This document shows, piece by piece, positions 46,065-54,950 of a stretch of DNA of 64,000 nucleotides; positions within the stretch are counted from its first letter, which is position 1; each line of letters opens with the position of its first letter. Origin of the DNA: Azospirillum sp. TSA2s (GTDB lineage: Bacteria > Pseudomonadota > Alphaproteobacteria > Azospirillales > Azospirillaceae); NCBI RefSeq assembly GCF_004923315.1, contig NZ_CP039650.1:1191501-1255500 (forward strand), given 5' to 3'. Below the pieces are notes generated by a model. It searched no databases. It was not told the DNA's origin and saw nothing but the letters and a program-made list of their open reading frames with translations. Position numbers and translations under genes: made by a program.

Positions 46065-46547
46065 ATGGCGAAGCGTGGGCCGAAGAAGAAGCGGGTGAAC
46101 ACTCCCCAGACGGGGGTGGAACCGTTGAGGAGCCAGAACATCATGATCGGCGGGCACCGCACGAGCATGCGGCTGGAGCCGTCGATGTGGGATGCTCTGG
46201 AGGATATCGGCCGTCGGGAAGGTCTGACCGTCAACCGTCTCTGCACCCAGATCAAGGAGCGGATCGAAGAGCAGGCACGCCGCCGGGGCATCAACCCGGA
46301 GGATGCGGATGTCACCCTGACCTCCGCGGTGCGGGTCTTCATCGCCTCCTATTACCGCCGGGCCTGCACCGAGGACGGCCATCAGCGCGCCGGACACGGC
46401 GGCAGCGATCCGTTCGTCGGCACGCCGTTCGACCTGCCGCCCTCCGATGAGGCCGAAGGCGTCAAGGCCGCGGTCGCCGTCGGCGGCAATTTCCCGTCAC
46501 CCGGTCCGGCCCTGACCGGTTCCACCCAATCCCATCTGGACGCCTGA
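46065..46547 (+). CDS. Stand-alone RHH_4-family DNA-binding protein
   Basis: A 160-residue protein. A basic start (MAKRGPKKKRV) is followed by a ribbon-helix-helix domain from about residue 33 (TSMRLEPSMWDALEDIGRRE then LTVNRLCTQIKERI), with the extension TLTSAVRVFIASYYRRAC and DPFVGTPFDLP. Positions 37-126 match residues 50-134 of the antitoxin 2.4 kb away. The last 30 residues are Gly/Pro-rich. No toxin gene lies downstream, so it acts alone or with a distant partner. GGAAGGGG lies before the ATG at 46065; the frame opens earlier (46011). Probable repressor. Confidence 0.8.
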   Translation: MAKRGPKKKRVNTPQTGVEPLRSQNIMIGGHRTSMRLEPSMWDALEDIGRREGLTVNRLCTQIKERIEEQARRRGINPEDADVTLTSAVRVFIASYYRRACTEDGHQRAGHGGSDPFVGTPFDLPPSDEAEGVKAAVAVGGNFPSPGPALTGSTQSHLDA

Positions 46548-46620
46548 GCGGGACCGGTTCGGCACCCGCCCGGCGGATTTCCCCAGCGGATTTGCCAAGC
46601 GGAATTGCTGAGACCGCAGC

Positions 46621-47238
46621 CTATTCCGCCGCCTCTTCACGGGCGTCTTCGTTTTCCCCGCCGGTGTAGTGCGCAGGCCAGTGCTTGCGCACCACCTCCC
46701 CGTTGCTGTCGAAGATGTGGCACATGTTCAGCAGGACCGGCCGCTTGCCGTCGTCCTGGGCCGGCTTGCCGGCTGCCTTGGCGCGCTCCGCCGCCTCGCG
46801 CGCCAGGATCGGGTAGACGGTCTGGAAGGCGGTGGTCGCCAGCGGCCCCAGCAGCTCCACCAGATGGGTGCAGCCCTTTGCCCCGCCCAGCCGCTCCTTC
46901 ACCGCGCGGGTCCAGCCCGGCCCGACGCGCAGGCCGACCAGCTGCTGGAAGCGCGGCGTGATGCTGCCGCAGGCCTTGTATGGGCTGTGTTCGGTCACCG
47001 CCTCCACCGCCTGGACGGTCAGCTTGTCGTCCACCGTCAGGCGCATCCACATCTGGTGGATCGGCGTTCCCGGCTCCAGATGTCCGCGCTCCTCCGTATG
47101 GAAGCCGTAGCTCTTGACGTCGGTCAGGTGGCCTTCGATGTCCCACAGCCCGTCGGCGCGCCGGAAGCCCTGGCAGGTGACGCGGCGGGTGTGGATCGGC
47201 TCGCGCGCGGCGGGGGCGGACAGCGAGGGCGCGGACAT
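46621..47238 (-). CDS. DUF2889 protein
   Basis: A 205-residue protein with the DUF2889 pattern: IHTRRVTCQGFRRADGLWDIEGHLTD near the start, then MWMRLTVDD and CGSITPRFQQLVGLRVGPGWT, and GCTHLVELLGPLATTAFQT. The conserved Cys and His residues (CGSI, GCTH) could bind metal, but function is not known. No signal peptide. The C-terminal tail is acidic. The CDS ends 73 nt from the convergent RHH_4 gene. Single-gene transcript as far as visible. Confidence 0.9.
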   Translation of the reverse strand: MSAPSLSAPAAREPIHTRRVTCQGFRRADGLWDIEGHLTDVKSYGFHTEERGHLEPGTPIHQMWMRLTVDDKLTVQAVEAVTEHSPYKACGSITPRFQQLVGLRVGPGWTRAVKERLGGAKGCTHLVELLGPLATTAFQTVYPILAREAAERAKAAGKPAQDDGKRPVLLNMCHIFDSNGEVVRKHWPAHYTGGENEDAREEAAE

Positions 47239-47358
47239 CGGGCGTTCCAGTTCAGCAGTGAGGATGGCTCACCCTCGACTATCGGCGGGGCCGGGCGCCC
47301 GGTCAACCCGACCCCGCCGCAACGCAGCGTTACCTATAGGTCAGCCCCCGGCTCGCGC

Positions 47359-47820
<462 letters not shown>

Positions 47821-47986
47821 GTGTCCCGTCTCCCTCGTGATTGCAGGTTTTGTGGACGAACGATGCACTCGACCGCGATTTCGCAGCGCGGCATACCGAT
47901 CCTGTCAGCTTGATGCACGGATAGTCAATAGAACCGATTGTCGGGAACTTACCGCATATCGCGGCATGTCTTTGCCGCCGGCGCGG

Positions 47987-48475
47987 TTACTGGGTGGATT
48001 CCAACCGCTTGCGCAGCCCGTCGAAGCCGCTGGTGTAGATGCCGGCAATCGCCTTGCGGGCTTCGGCGTCGGAGGCGCCCTTGGCCTCGAAGTGCGAGGA
48101 CCAGGTGATGCGGGTGGTGTGGGCATCCACCGCGCTCAGCCGGATGGTGGAGTTGTAGTTCTTCACCGGCAGCGGTCCGCTCAGCAGCGTGTAGCGCATC
48201 CGGTGCTTGGCGGCGGACAGGCCGGTCAGCCGTTCCTGAATGGCGCCGCCGCCCTTCAGCGCGAGGTCACGCTCCTGGCTTTTCCCGGTCTTGCGAAGAT
48301 TGCAGCTCTCCACTGCCGGATGCCAGTCGCCGATGGCGCAGAAGGGGCCGATCTGTTTCCACACCTGCTCGATCGGCGCCTTGATCGTCGCCTGCTCGCG
48401 CACCTCCAGCGCCATGGCCGGCGCCGCCGCCAGCAGCAGGACCGCAACGGCCGACATGCCCATCATTGCCTTCAT
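47987..48475 (-). CDS. Exported SRPBCC/START-like protein
   Basis: A 162-residue protein with a signal peptide (MKAMMGMSAVAVLLLAAAPAMA) and a START-like (polyketide cyclase/dehydrase) domain: VREQATIKAPIEQVWKQIGPFCAIGDWHPAVESC, a typical opening, and ITWSSHFEAKGASDAEARKAI near the end. Such domains bind hydrophobic ligands; here in the periplasm. The start at 48475 preserves the signal peptide. 118 nt separate it from the aroB stop. Confidence 0.88.
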   Translation of the reverse strand: MKAMMGMSAVAVLLLAAAPAMALEVREQATIKAPIEQVWKQIGPFCAIGDWHPAVESCNLRKTGKSQERDLALKGGGAIQERLTGLSAAKHRMRYTLLSGPLPVKNYNSTIRLSAVDAHTTRITWSSHFEAKGASDAEARKAIAGIYTSGFDGLRKRLESTQ

Positions 48476-48593
48476 CACCCATCCTCCCCGATTCCGCCGC
48501 GGCGGAATGGCCGCGGTCTTGTCGAGGGAGTATGGGCGGGCAACCGTCGGCGCGGCTATTGTGCGAAAGGCGGATTGTCCGTGATATAGCGGA

Positions 48594-49739
48594 TCAGGCG
48601 GGCCGGACCGACTCGTCCAGCACAGCGCGGACGGCGGCGGCATCGACGTCGCGGCGGGTGAAGGCGTTGCCGATGCGGTCGGCCAGGATGAAGGTGATGC
48701 GGCCGTCCTGCACCTTCTTGTCCTTGGCCATCGACCTCACCAGCCCATCGACGTCCCAGGCGACGCCGGGAATGTCGGCCGGGCGCACCGGCAGGCCGAC
48801 CTCGGCCAGATGGGCGCGGGCGCGCCGGGCGTCCTCGGCCGGGCACAGCCCCAGCCGGACCGACAGGTCGAAGGCCAGCACCATGCCGATCGCCACCGCC
48901 TCGCCATGCAGCAGGGTCTGGCCGAAGCCGGTCGCCGCCTCCAGCGCATGGCCGAAGGTGTGGCCGAGGTTCAGCAGCGCGCGGTCGCCGCTCTCCCGCT
49001 CATCCACACCGACGATGTCGGCCTTGGCGCGGCAGCTGACCGTCACCGCATGGCGCCGGGCATCGCTGTCTCCGTCCACCACCCGCCGGCCGTTCCGCTC
49101 CAGCCACGCGAAGAAGTCGGGCTGGCGGATCAGGCCGTATTTGACCACCTCGGCATAGCCGGCCAGCACCTCGCGGCGGGGCAGGGTGTCCAGCGTGGCG
49201 GTGTCGGCGATGACCAGCCGTGGCTGGTGGAAGGCGCCGATCAGGTTCTTGCCGTGGCGGCTGTTGATTCCGGTCTTGCCGCCAACCGAGCTGTCGACCT
49301 GGGACAGCAGAGTCGTCGGCACCTGGATGAAGTCGATGCCGCGCAGCGCCGACGCCGCGGCGAAGCCGGTGATGTCGCCGATCACCCCGCCGCCCAGCGC
49401 CAGAAGGACGGTCGACCGCTCGATGCCGCGGCCCAGGATGTCGTCCATCAGCTGCTGGAAATGGGCGAAGTCCTTGGTCTTCTCACCGGCCGGCAGGACG
49501 ATGGCCGGCTGCGGCGCGATCCCCGCCCGCTGCATCGCGGCGTTCAGCGTGTCCAGATGCAGCGGCGCCACGTTGGCGTCGGTCACCACGATGGGTGCCC
49601 GGCCGCGGGTGACGGCGGCGATGCGCTCGCCGACATTGGCCAGCACGCCGTCGCCGACCAGGATGTCGTAGCTGCGGGCGCCCAGCTCCAGGCGGACGGT
49701 GTCGGGTGCGGCCGGGGTGTTGGCGGAGACGGAGGTCAT
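48594..49739 (-). CDS. aroB: 3-dehydroquinate synthase
   Basis: Second enzyme of the shikimate pathway: converts DAHP to 3-dehydroquinate with NAD and a metal. The 381-residue protein has LVGDGVL near the start, the NAD-binding GGGVIGDITGFAAA, the PTTLLSQVDSSVGGKTGIN segment, and metal ligands in NLGHTFGHALEA. The start at 49739 is typical. It follows aroK after 49 nt on the same strand, the usual aroK-aroB order. Confidence 0.98.
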   Translation of the reverse strand: MTSVSANTPAAPDTVRLELGARSYDILVGDGVLANVGERIAAVTRGRAPIVVTDANVAPLHLDTLNAAMQRAGIAPQPAIVLPAGEKTKDFAHFQQLMDDILGRGIERSTVLLALGGGVIGDITGFAAASALRGIDFIQVPTTLLSQVDSSVGGKTGINSRHGKNLIGAFHQPRLVIADTATLDTLPRREVLAGYAEVVKYGLIRQPDFFAWLERNGRRVVDGDSDARRHAVTVSCRAKADIVGVDERESGDRALLNLGHTFGHALEAATGFGQTLLHGEAVAIGMVLAFDLSVRLGLCPAEDARRARAHLAEVGLPVRPADIPGVAWDVDGLVRSMAKDKKVQDGRITFILADRIGNAFTRRDVDAAAVRAVLDESVRPA

Positions 49740-49788
49740 CGGGGCAGTCCGCGAAGCTGGTGGATCGGGAAGGGGGCGGAGAAGAGGA

Positions 49789-50463
49789 TCAGGAGGCGTC
49801 TGTCTTGGGAGCGTCGGTCTTGGGGGTGTCGCTCTTGCCGGGCCGTCCGCCGCGCGGCGCACGGTGGGGAAGCTGGACGCCGAAATGCGCCTCCAGTGCG
49901 TCGATCACCAGTTCCACCGTCACGTCGGGCGGACGTTCGTCGCTGACCACGGTCAGGTCGGCCTCGGCATAGATGGGATAACGCTGCTCCATCAGCCGGC
50001 CCAGGATGGCGCGCGGGTCGCCCTGGTTCAGGATGGGGCGGTGGGTGCGCCGGGCGGTGCGGGCGACCAGCACGTCCAGCTCGGCGCGCAGCCAGACCGA
50101 CACGCCATGCTCGCGGATGGCGGCGCGGGTCTCCGGGTCCATGAAGGCGCCGCCGCCGGTCGCCAGGATATGCACCGGCTCGTCCTTCACCAGACGGCTG
50201 ATGATGCGGCGTTCGACGGAGCGGAAGACCGGTTCGCCGTCGCGGGCGAAGATTTCGGCGATGGTGCAGCCGGCCGCCGCCTCGATCTCGGTGTCGGCGT
50301 CGCGGAAGGGCAGGTGCAGGCGCGTCGCCAGCCGGCGCCCGATGGCGCTCTTGCCGGCCCCCATCAGCCCGACCAGCACCACGGTGCGCGGAAGCAGCGG
50401 CTCCGCATCCTCCGCCGCACCCGTGCCCGGACCTTGGGCCGTCATCGCCTTGCGCAGTCCCAT
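49789..50463 (-). CDS. aroK: Shikimate kinase
   Basis: Phosphorylates shikimate with ATP. The 224-residue form has Walker A GLMGAGKSAIGRRLA, the shikimate-binding DADTEIEAAAG, and FRSVERR, GGGAF and RPIL segments. The N-terminus has about 30 residues before the domain and the C-terminus a basic, Gly/Pro-rich extension (PHRAPRGGRPGKSDTPKTD...), both longer than usual. Start MGLRKAM (50463) or MDVMGLRKAM (50472). The 13-nt tandem repeat lies about 43 nt upstream of the start, within the leader or promoter. Confidence 0.96.
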   Translation of the reverse strand: MGLRKAMTAQGPGTGAAEDAEPLLPRTVVLVGLMGAGKSAIGRRLATRLHLPFRDADTEIEAAAGCTIAEIFARDGEPVFRSVERRIISRLVKDEPVHILATGGGAFMDPETRAAIREHGVSVWLRAELDVLVARTARRTHRPILNQGDPRAILGRLMEQRYPIYAEADLTVVSDERPPDVTVELVIDALEAHFGVQLPHRAPRGGRPGKSDTPKTDAPKTDAS

Positions 50464-50505
50464 CACATCCATCCGATCCGCCACTCGTACCCTTCGATGC
50501 CAGCA

Positions 50506-50570
50506 GGCCCATGTCCCCGGCCCATGTCCCCGGCCCATGTCCCCGGCCCATGTCCCCGGCCCATGTCCTC
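50506..50570. repeat. Five 13-nt tandem repeats in front of aroK
   Basis: Units of GGCCCATGTCCCC at 50506-50518, 50519-50531, 50532-50544, 50545-50557, and a last one with one change at 50558-50570. The 13-nt period cannot be coding. It lies in the 368-nt gap between aroK and the small membrane protein gene. The rest of that gap (50571-50831) shows no gene. Confidence 0.95.
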
Positions 50571-50831
50571 GCAGGCCGTCACACCGCTGAAACAGACAAC
50601 ACTCATACCCGCCGACAGCTGGCCGGCACAAGCGCCCCGGCCTTGTCCAAAGATCGGGTGGACGGGTTGCGCCGCGGTCCGACCTGTGGCTACACTGCGC
50701 CGCCTCCCGGCCCCCGGCCGGGGCCGCGGATGCTTTAGCAGAAAAGCCATTGCTTGTCCCAAGCCCTGCGGACGCAGGGCGTGGTAGCTCCGCTCCTCCG
50801 TTTTTTTCCGACACAACACGTCCTTGGTGCC

Positions 50832-50972
50832 ATGAGCCGGTTTCTCTCGATCCTCTTCGTCCTGCTGTTGCTGGTGATCGCCGGTGGCGTGGTGTTCCTT
50901 GCCTCGTGGGATCTGCCGGCTCCGTCGAAAACGGTGGAGAAGGTTCTGCCGGATGAGCGCTTCCCGCGCTGA
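50832..50972 (+). CDS. Small single-pass membrane protein (46 aa)
   Basis: A 46-residue protein with one strong hydrophobic helix (SILFVLLLLVIAGGVVFLA) and a short outer tail ending PDERFPR. Its 3' end overlaps the downstream putative lipoprotein gene by 20 nt, so translation is probably coupled. No known homologue that I can name; tiny membrane proteins before the xer locus recur in related genomes, but this is from memory of gene order only. The ATG at 50832 was chosen over a longer frame. Confidence 0.65.
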   Translation: MSRFLSILFVLLLLVIAGGVVFLASWDLPAPSKTVEKVLPDERFPR

Positions 50973-52827
50973 ACCCCGACCATCGGCCGGGGGCGTCCCC
51001 CGGGTCGCGGTTCCGCTGCTGGCCGGGCTGCTGGTGGCCGGATGTGCCATGGCCGCCGCCGCCCAGGCCCTCGGCCCGCCGATCCGGCTGACGCCCGACG
51101 TGGCGTCCCCCGCACCCGCTCCGGTCCCAGCCCCGGTCGTCGTGCCGGCCTATCCGCCCGCGGTGAGCCCGCCGCCCGCCGTCTCCCCCGTGGTGGCGCG
51201 GCCGGCGCCTGTCGCGAGCGAGTCGTTGGGTGCGCCCGACCCGGACGGGGCCGGCACCCTCAGCGGCATGCGGGGGTTGGGCGGCGACCCTTGGCGCGGC
51301 ATCGGCCGGGCGGAGCTTCTGCCCCTGATTGCCGCGCTTCCGGTCGACACCCCGTCCCCCACCGTCAAGGCGCTGGAGCGCCGGCTGCTGTTGAGCGCGG
51401 GCTCCCCCGCCGTCGCGACGGGTGAGTCGCCACCGCCCCGCCGTTTAGGCGCCCTGCGCATCGAGAAGCTGGCGCGGCTTGGCGACCCCGCCGGGGCGGC
51501 CGAGCTGGCCGACCTGCTTCCGGCGGCGTTGGCGGCGGACGAACCGGCGGCCAGGGCACTGACCGATGCGGAGCTGGTGCGCGGCGGCCTGGACTGCACG
51601 CGGGCGTTGGCCCGCGGCAGGAGCTTCACCTCCGCCTACTGGAGCAGGCTGGCCCTGTTCTGCCGCGCCCGCGTCGGCGATCAGGCCGGCACCGACGAGG
51701 CGCTGGCCACGCTGCGCGGCGCCGGCCGGCGGTCCGACCCGTTCCTGATGGTTGCCGAGGCGCTGGCCGGTGCTGCGCCGCCGCCGGCCCGGATGCTGTC
51801 CCTGCAGGGCGACGGCGAGGGGCTGCCGCTGCTGCTCGCCGCCATGCGCACCGCGCGGATCGGCGTGCCGTCCGACCGGCTGCCGCTGGACAGCCCGCCG
51901 GCGCTGGCCGCCATCGCCACCAACCCCTCCACCGATCCCACCACCCGCGCCGCCGCCGGCGAGCGGGCGGCGGCCTCGCTGTTCCTCGACGCCCGCCAAC
52001 TGCTGGACCTCTATGCCCAAGTGCCGGCGGTGGGGGACGAGCTGCTGCGGGTGCGCGACATCGCCCAGCGCGACCGCAGCGTCCGCACCCGCGCCCTGGT
52101 CCATCAGGCGATGGCGGCGGCGATGGACGGGCGGCGCCGCGTCGCTCTGGCCGCGCTGGCGGTGGAGCTGGTCGATCCGCGCCTGCGCGCCGGCCCGGTC
52201 GGCAATGCCGCGGCGGGGCTGCTCGACAGCGTGTCGCCGAGCGGCGACGCTGCGGCGCTGGCACCGGCGGCGGCCCGGCTCTATTACGCGCTGGGTCGAC
52301 TCGATCAGGCGCGGCGGTGGCAGGATCTGGCGCTGCGCAGCGGGCGGAGCGCCGACACCGCTTGGCTGTGGCCGCTGTCCGTGGTCGCCACCGGGCGCGG
52401 TGCCGAGGATCCGCGCGCGCTGACCGCATGGCTGGACGAGGCGCTGCGCGGTGCCGACGGCCTTGCCCGCAATCGCATCGCCGGCCAGCTGGCGCTTCTC
52501 CAGGCCACCGGAGTCGCCGTCCCGGACGAGGCGTGGATGAAGGCCACCGACGGCGCCGGCCCACCCAGCGGCAGCGATGCCGGCGTCGATCCGGCGCTGT
52601 GGCAGCGGCTGGGCGACGCCGCCGCCGGCGGCGGCATCGGCGAGACGGTGGCCGTCGCCCTGCTGCTGATGGGGGAGGCCGGACCCGCCGCCCTGCCGCC
52701 GGTCGTCACCGCCCGCGTGGCGGCCAACCTGAAGGCGGTCGGGCTGGAGCCGGATGCCCGCGCGCTGGTCCGCGAGGCGATGGCCGCCCTCGCCGGCCCG
52801 TCCGTGCCCACCTCGACCGCCGACTGA
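50953..52827 (+). CDS. Large hypothetical exported protein, possible lipoprotein
   Basis: A 624-residue protein. The N-terminus (PRVAVPLLAGLLVAGCAMAAAAQA) has a signal sequence with VAGC as a possible lipobox. Residues about 45-100 are Pro/Val-rich repeats (PAPVPAPVVVPAYPP). The rest is Ala/Leu-rich and helical, in repeated units resembling TPR-like solenoids but without a clear consensus; Arg/Asp pairs recur. Annotations like 'antifreeze glycopeptide-related' have been attached to such proteins because of composition only. Ends 42 nt before xerD. Function unknown. Confidence 0.7.
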   Translation: MSASRAEPRPSAGGVPRVAVPLLAGLLVAGCAMAAAAQALGPPIRLTPDVASPAPAPVPAPVVVPAYPPAVSPPPAVSPVVARPAPVASESLGAPDPDGAGTLSGMRGLGGDPWRGIGRAELLPLIAALPVDTPSPTVKALERRLLLSAGSPAVATGESPPPRRLGALRIEKLARLGDPAGAAELADLLPAALAADEPAARALTDAELVRGGLDCTRALARGRSFTSAYWSRLALFCRARVGDQAGTDEALATLRGAGRRSDPFLMVAEALAGAAPPPARMLSLQGDGEGLPLLLAAMRTARIGVPSDRLPLDSPPALAAIATNPSTDPTTRAAAGERAAASLFLDARQLLDLYAQVPAVGDELLRVRDIAQRDRSVRTRALVHQAMAAAMDGRRRVALAALAVELVDPRLRAGPVGNAAAGLLDSVSPSGDAAALAPAAARLYYALGRLDQARRWQDLALRSGRSADTAWLWPLSVVATGRGAEDPRALTAWLDEALRGADGLARNRIAGQLALLQATGVAVPDEAWMKATDGAGPPSGSDAGVDPALWQRLGDAAAGGGIGETVAVALLLMGEAGPAALPPVVTARVAANLKAVGLEPDARALVREAMAALAGPSVPTSTAD

Positions 52828-52869
52828 CCTCATGACCGGGGAACCCATCACAATCATGACGCCGACACC

Positions 52870-53919
52870 ATGACCGGCAGCAAGCCCCCAGCCAAAGCCG
52901 CTGCCACAGCCACTGGCAAAGCCGCCGGCAAACCCGGCGCCAAACGCCGCGGCCGGCCGTGCAAGCCGCGCACGCTCGCCACCTCCCCGCATCTGGACGC
53001 CTTCCTCGACATGCTGACGGCGGAGCGCGGGGCGGCGGTGAACACGCGGCTGGCCTATGAGCGCGACCTCGCCGACCTCGGCCGCTGGCTGGCTCAGCGC
53101 AGCGTGGCGCTGGAGGCGGCCGGGACCGAGGACCTGCGTGCCTATCTGGCGGTGCAAAGCAAGGACGGCGCGCCGCGCACCGTGGCGCGGCGGCTGTCGG
53201 CGATGCGGCAGTTCTACCGCTTCCTGCTGTCGGAAGGCCGCCGCGTCGACGATCCCGCCTCGCCGCTCGACAGCCCCAAGCAGGGCCGCCCGCTGCCCAA
53301 GATCCTGACGGAGGCGGAGGTCGGCGCCATGCTGTCCACCGCCGAGGCGCGCGGCGGGCCGGAGGGGCTGCGGCTGGTGGCGCTGCTGGAGGTGCTCTAC
53401 GCCACCGGTCTGCGCGTGTCGGAACTGGTCGGCCTGCCGATGACCGCGATCATGCGCGACGGCCGCGGCCTTCTGGTGCGCGGCAAGGGCGGCAAGGAAC
53501 GGATGGTGCCGCTGTCCGACCCGGCGCTGGCGGCGCTGGCCGGCTACATCCCGTTTCGCGGCCACTTCATCCCGCCGGCCGCTGGTGCGGAGGCCGGGCA
53601 CAGCCCGTTTCTGTTTCCCTCCCGCAGTTCAGCTGAGGGACATCTGACGCGCCAGCGCTTCGCCCAGTTGTTGAAGCAACTCGCCATCGACTCCGGCATC
53701 GACCCGGAGAAGGTCAGCCCCCACGTGTTGCGCCATGCCTTCGCCACCCATCTGCTCGACCATGGCGCCGACCTGCGCTCCGTCCAGAAGATGCTGGGCC
53801 ATGCCGACATCGCGACGACGCAGATCTACACCCATGTGGTGACGGAACGGCTGAAGAAGGTCATGCATGACCACCACCCGCTGGCGCGGCGCAAGGTCGA
53901 GGAGCCTTCGGAGGGGTAG
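52870..53919 (+). CDS. xerD: Tyrosine recombinase XerD-like
   Basis: A 349-residue recombinase resolving chromosome dimers at dif with XerC and FtsK. Catalytic residues are in place: R in YATGLRVSEL, K in RGKGGKERM, H-x-x-R in SPHVLRHAFATHLL, H in MLGHADIATTQIYTHV and the nucleophile Y. The core N-terminal SAM-like domain runs from about residue 40. Before it lies an extra basic stretch (KAAGKPGAKRRGRPCKPR) with an RGRP core like an AT-hook. XerC is not in the window. Start at 52870 (ATG), 42 nt after the upstream stop. Confidence 0.93.
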   Translation: MTGSKPPAKAAATATGKAAGKPGAKRRGRPCKPRTLATSPHLDAFLDMLTAERGAAVNTRLAYERDLADLGRWLAQRSVALEAAGTEDLRAYLAVQSKDGAPRTVARRLSAMRQFYRFLLSEGRRVDDPASPLDSPKQGRPLPKILTEAEVGAMLSTAEARGGPEGLRLVALLEVLYATGLRVSELVGLPMTAIMRDGRGLLVRGKGGKERMVPLSDPALAALAGYIPFRGHFIPPAAGAEAGHSPFLFPSRSSAEGHLTRQRFAQLLKQLAIDSGIDPEKVSPHVLRHAFATHLLDHGADLRSVQKMLGHADIATTQIYTHVVTERLKKVMHDHHPLARRKVEEPSEG

Positions 53920-53954
53920 GGGAGGTAAGGATGGAGGGGGGTGCGTGCGTCGAT

Positions 53955-54124
53955 TGCCCCCACCCCAACCCTCCCCCGCTCTCAGCGGACCTATGGTCCG
54001 CCTGCCGCGTCAGCACAAAGCAAAGCTTTGTGCGAGAGCTGGGCGGGGGAGGGGGGCTAAGTGCTTGTTCGCTAAGGCGTCGGCAGTCCATCCCCCGCCC
54101 AGCGGGGGAGGTTAGGTGGGGGCA
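53955..54124. repeat. Structured intergenic repeat, copy B
   Basis: Same element as at 1763-1972, here after xerD. Hairpin 1: 53985-53991 with 53995-54001 (GCGGACC/GGTCCGC). Hairpin 2: 54013-54021 with 54025-54033 (GCACAAAGC/GCTTTGTGC). Ends in a G-rich block complementary to the C-rich start. Between 1 and 2, stem bases differ from copy A in pairs. Confidence 0.85.
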
Positions 54125-54152
54125 TCGTCAGCCGACACCCCTCCACAAACCC

Positions 54153-54464
54153 TTACTTCTTCTCCAGCATCAGCGTGCCCTGCTTGGTCACCTTGTTCTT
54201 GATCTTGTCGGCCAGAAGCGCCAGCGCCCAAGGCAGCTGCACCTCCATCTCGACGCTGTCCTCCAACACGTCGATGTGGCCGGCGATGGTCTGGGCCAGC
54301 GCCACGACGCGGAAGTTCAGGCGGTCGTCGGTCCAGCTGTCGTCGACGCTGGCCGCGACGGCGCTGAGGCGCGCCCGCACCTCGCCCATGCCGTCGACCA
54401 GCCGCCGCTTGGCCTCCGCCCGGCCGAGCGAATGGGGGATGGACAGGGTCACGGGTTTCGGCAT
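54153..54464 (-). CDS. Polyhydroxyalkanoic acid system family protein
   Basis: A 103-residue protein (PF09650-like): VTLSIPHSLGRAEAKRRLVDGMGEVR start, LNFRVVALAQTIAGHIDVLEDSVEMEVQLPWALALLADKIKNKV end. Family members are linked to PHA granules, though the role is not well defined. The start at 54464 is chosen on family length. No other PHA genes are in the window. Confidence 0.9.
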   Translation of the reverse strand: MPKPVTLSIPHSLGRAEAKRRLVDGMGEVRARLSAVAASVDDSWTDDRLNFRVVALAQTIAGHIDVLEDSVEMEVQLPWALALLADKIKNKVTKQGTLMLEKK

Positions 54465-54566
54465 GGTCGGCGGCTCCGCGCTGCACGGGTCTGGTGTCCC
54501 GCCGTCCGTTCGGCGGCGGGACAAGGGTAACAGCAGGGGCGGGCTTTTGCTCCCGTGCCGGTCACC

Positions 54567-54869
54567 TCAGCGGTCGTGCAGCGGCGCCATCTGGTCCAGC
54601 CGGTGGGCGAAGTCGATGTCGGCCTGGGTCACGGCGTCGGCGCTGCGGGTATACAGGATCACCTCGACCCGGCCGACATCGTTGAACCATTCGGGATGGT
54701 GGCCGGTCTTCTCGGCCAGCAGGGCGACCTGGGTCATGAAGCCCCAGGCGGCTGGGAAATCGGCGAAATGGTAGGTCTTGCGGATGGCGTCGCGCTCCAA
54801 CACCTCCGCCCAGCCGTGCAGTTCCTTCAGCGCCGTCTGGCGGGGCGCACCGACAAGGCGATCGGACAT
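54567..54869 (-). CDS. phhB: Pterin-4a-carbinolamine dehydratase
   Basis: A 100-residue PCD/DCoH enzyme that dehydrates 4a-hydroxytetrahydropterin, regenerating the cofactor for phenylalanine hydroxylase. The catalytic motif is GHHPEW with the His pair, followed by VILYTRSADAVTQADIDFAHRLD. GGGAGGTCATC before the ATG at 54869 supports the start. phhA is not seen here. Confidence 0.95.
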   Translation of the reverse strand: MSDRLVGAPRQTALKELHGWAEVLERDAIRKTYHFADFPAAWGFMTQVALLAEKTGHHPEWFNDVGRVEVILYTRSADAVTQADIDFAHRLDQMAPLHDR

Positions 54870-54950
54870 GATGACCTCCCTTTCCTTCGTCACTCTTTTG
54901 CCGCCCGCAGCTTCTTGGCGAACGGGCGGCGGTTCGCTACCTTCTGCGGC

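Noticed and set aside
50506..50570. CRISPR array
   Set aside because: Units of 13 nt follow each other without spacers; no cas genes.
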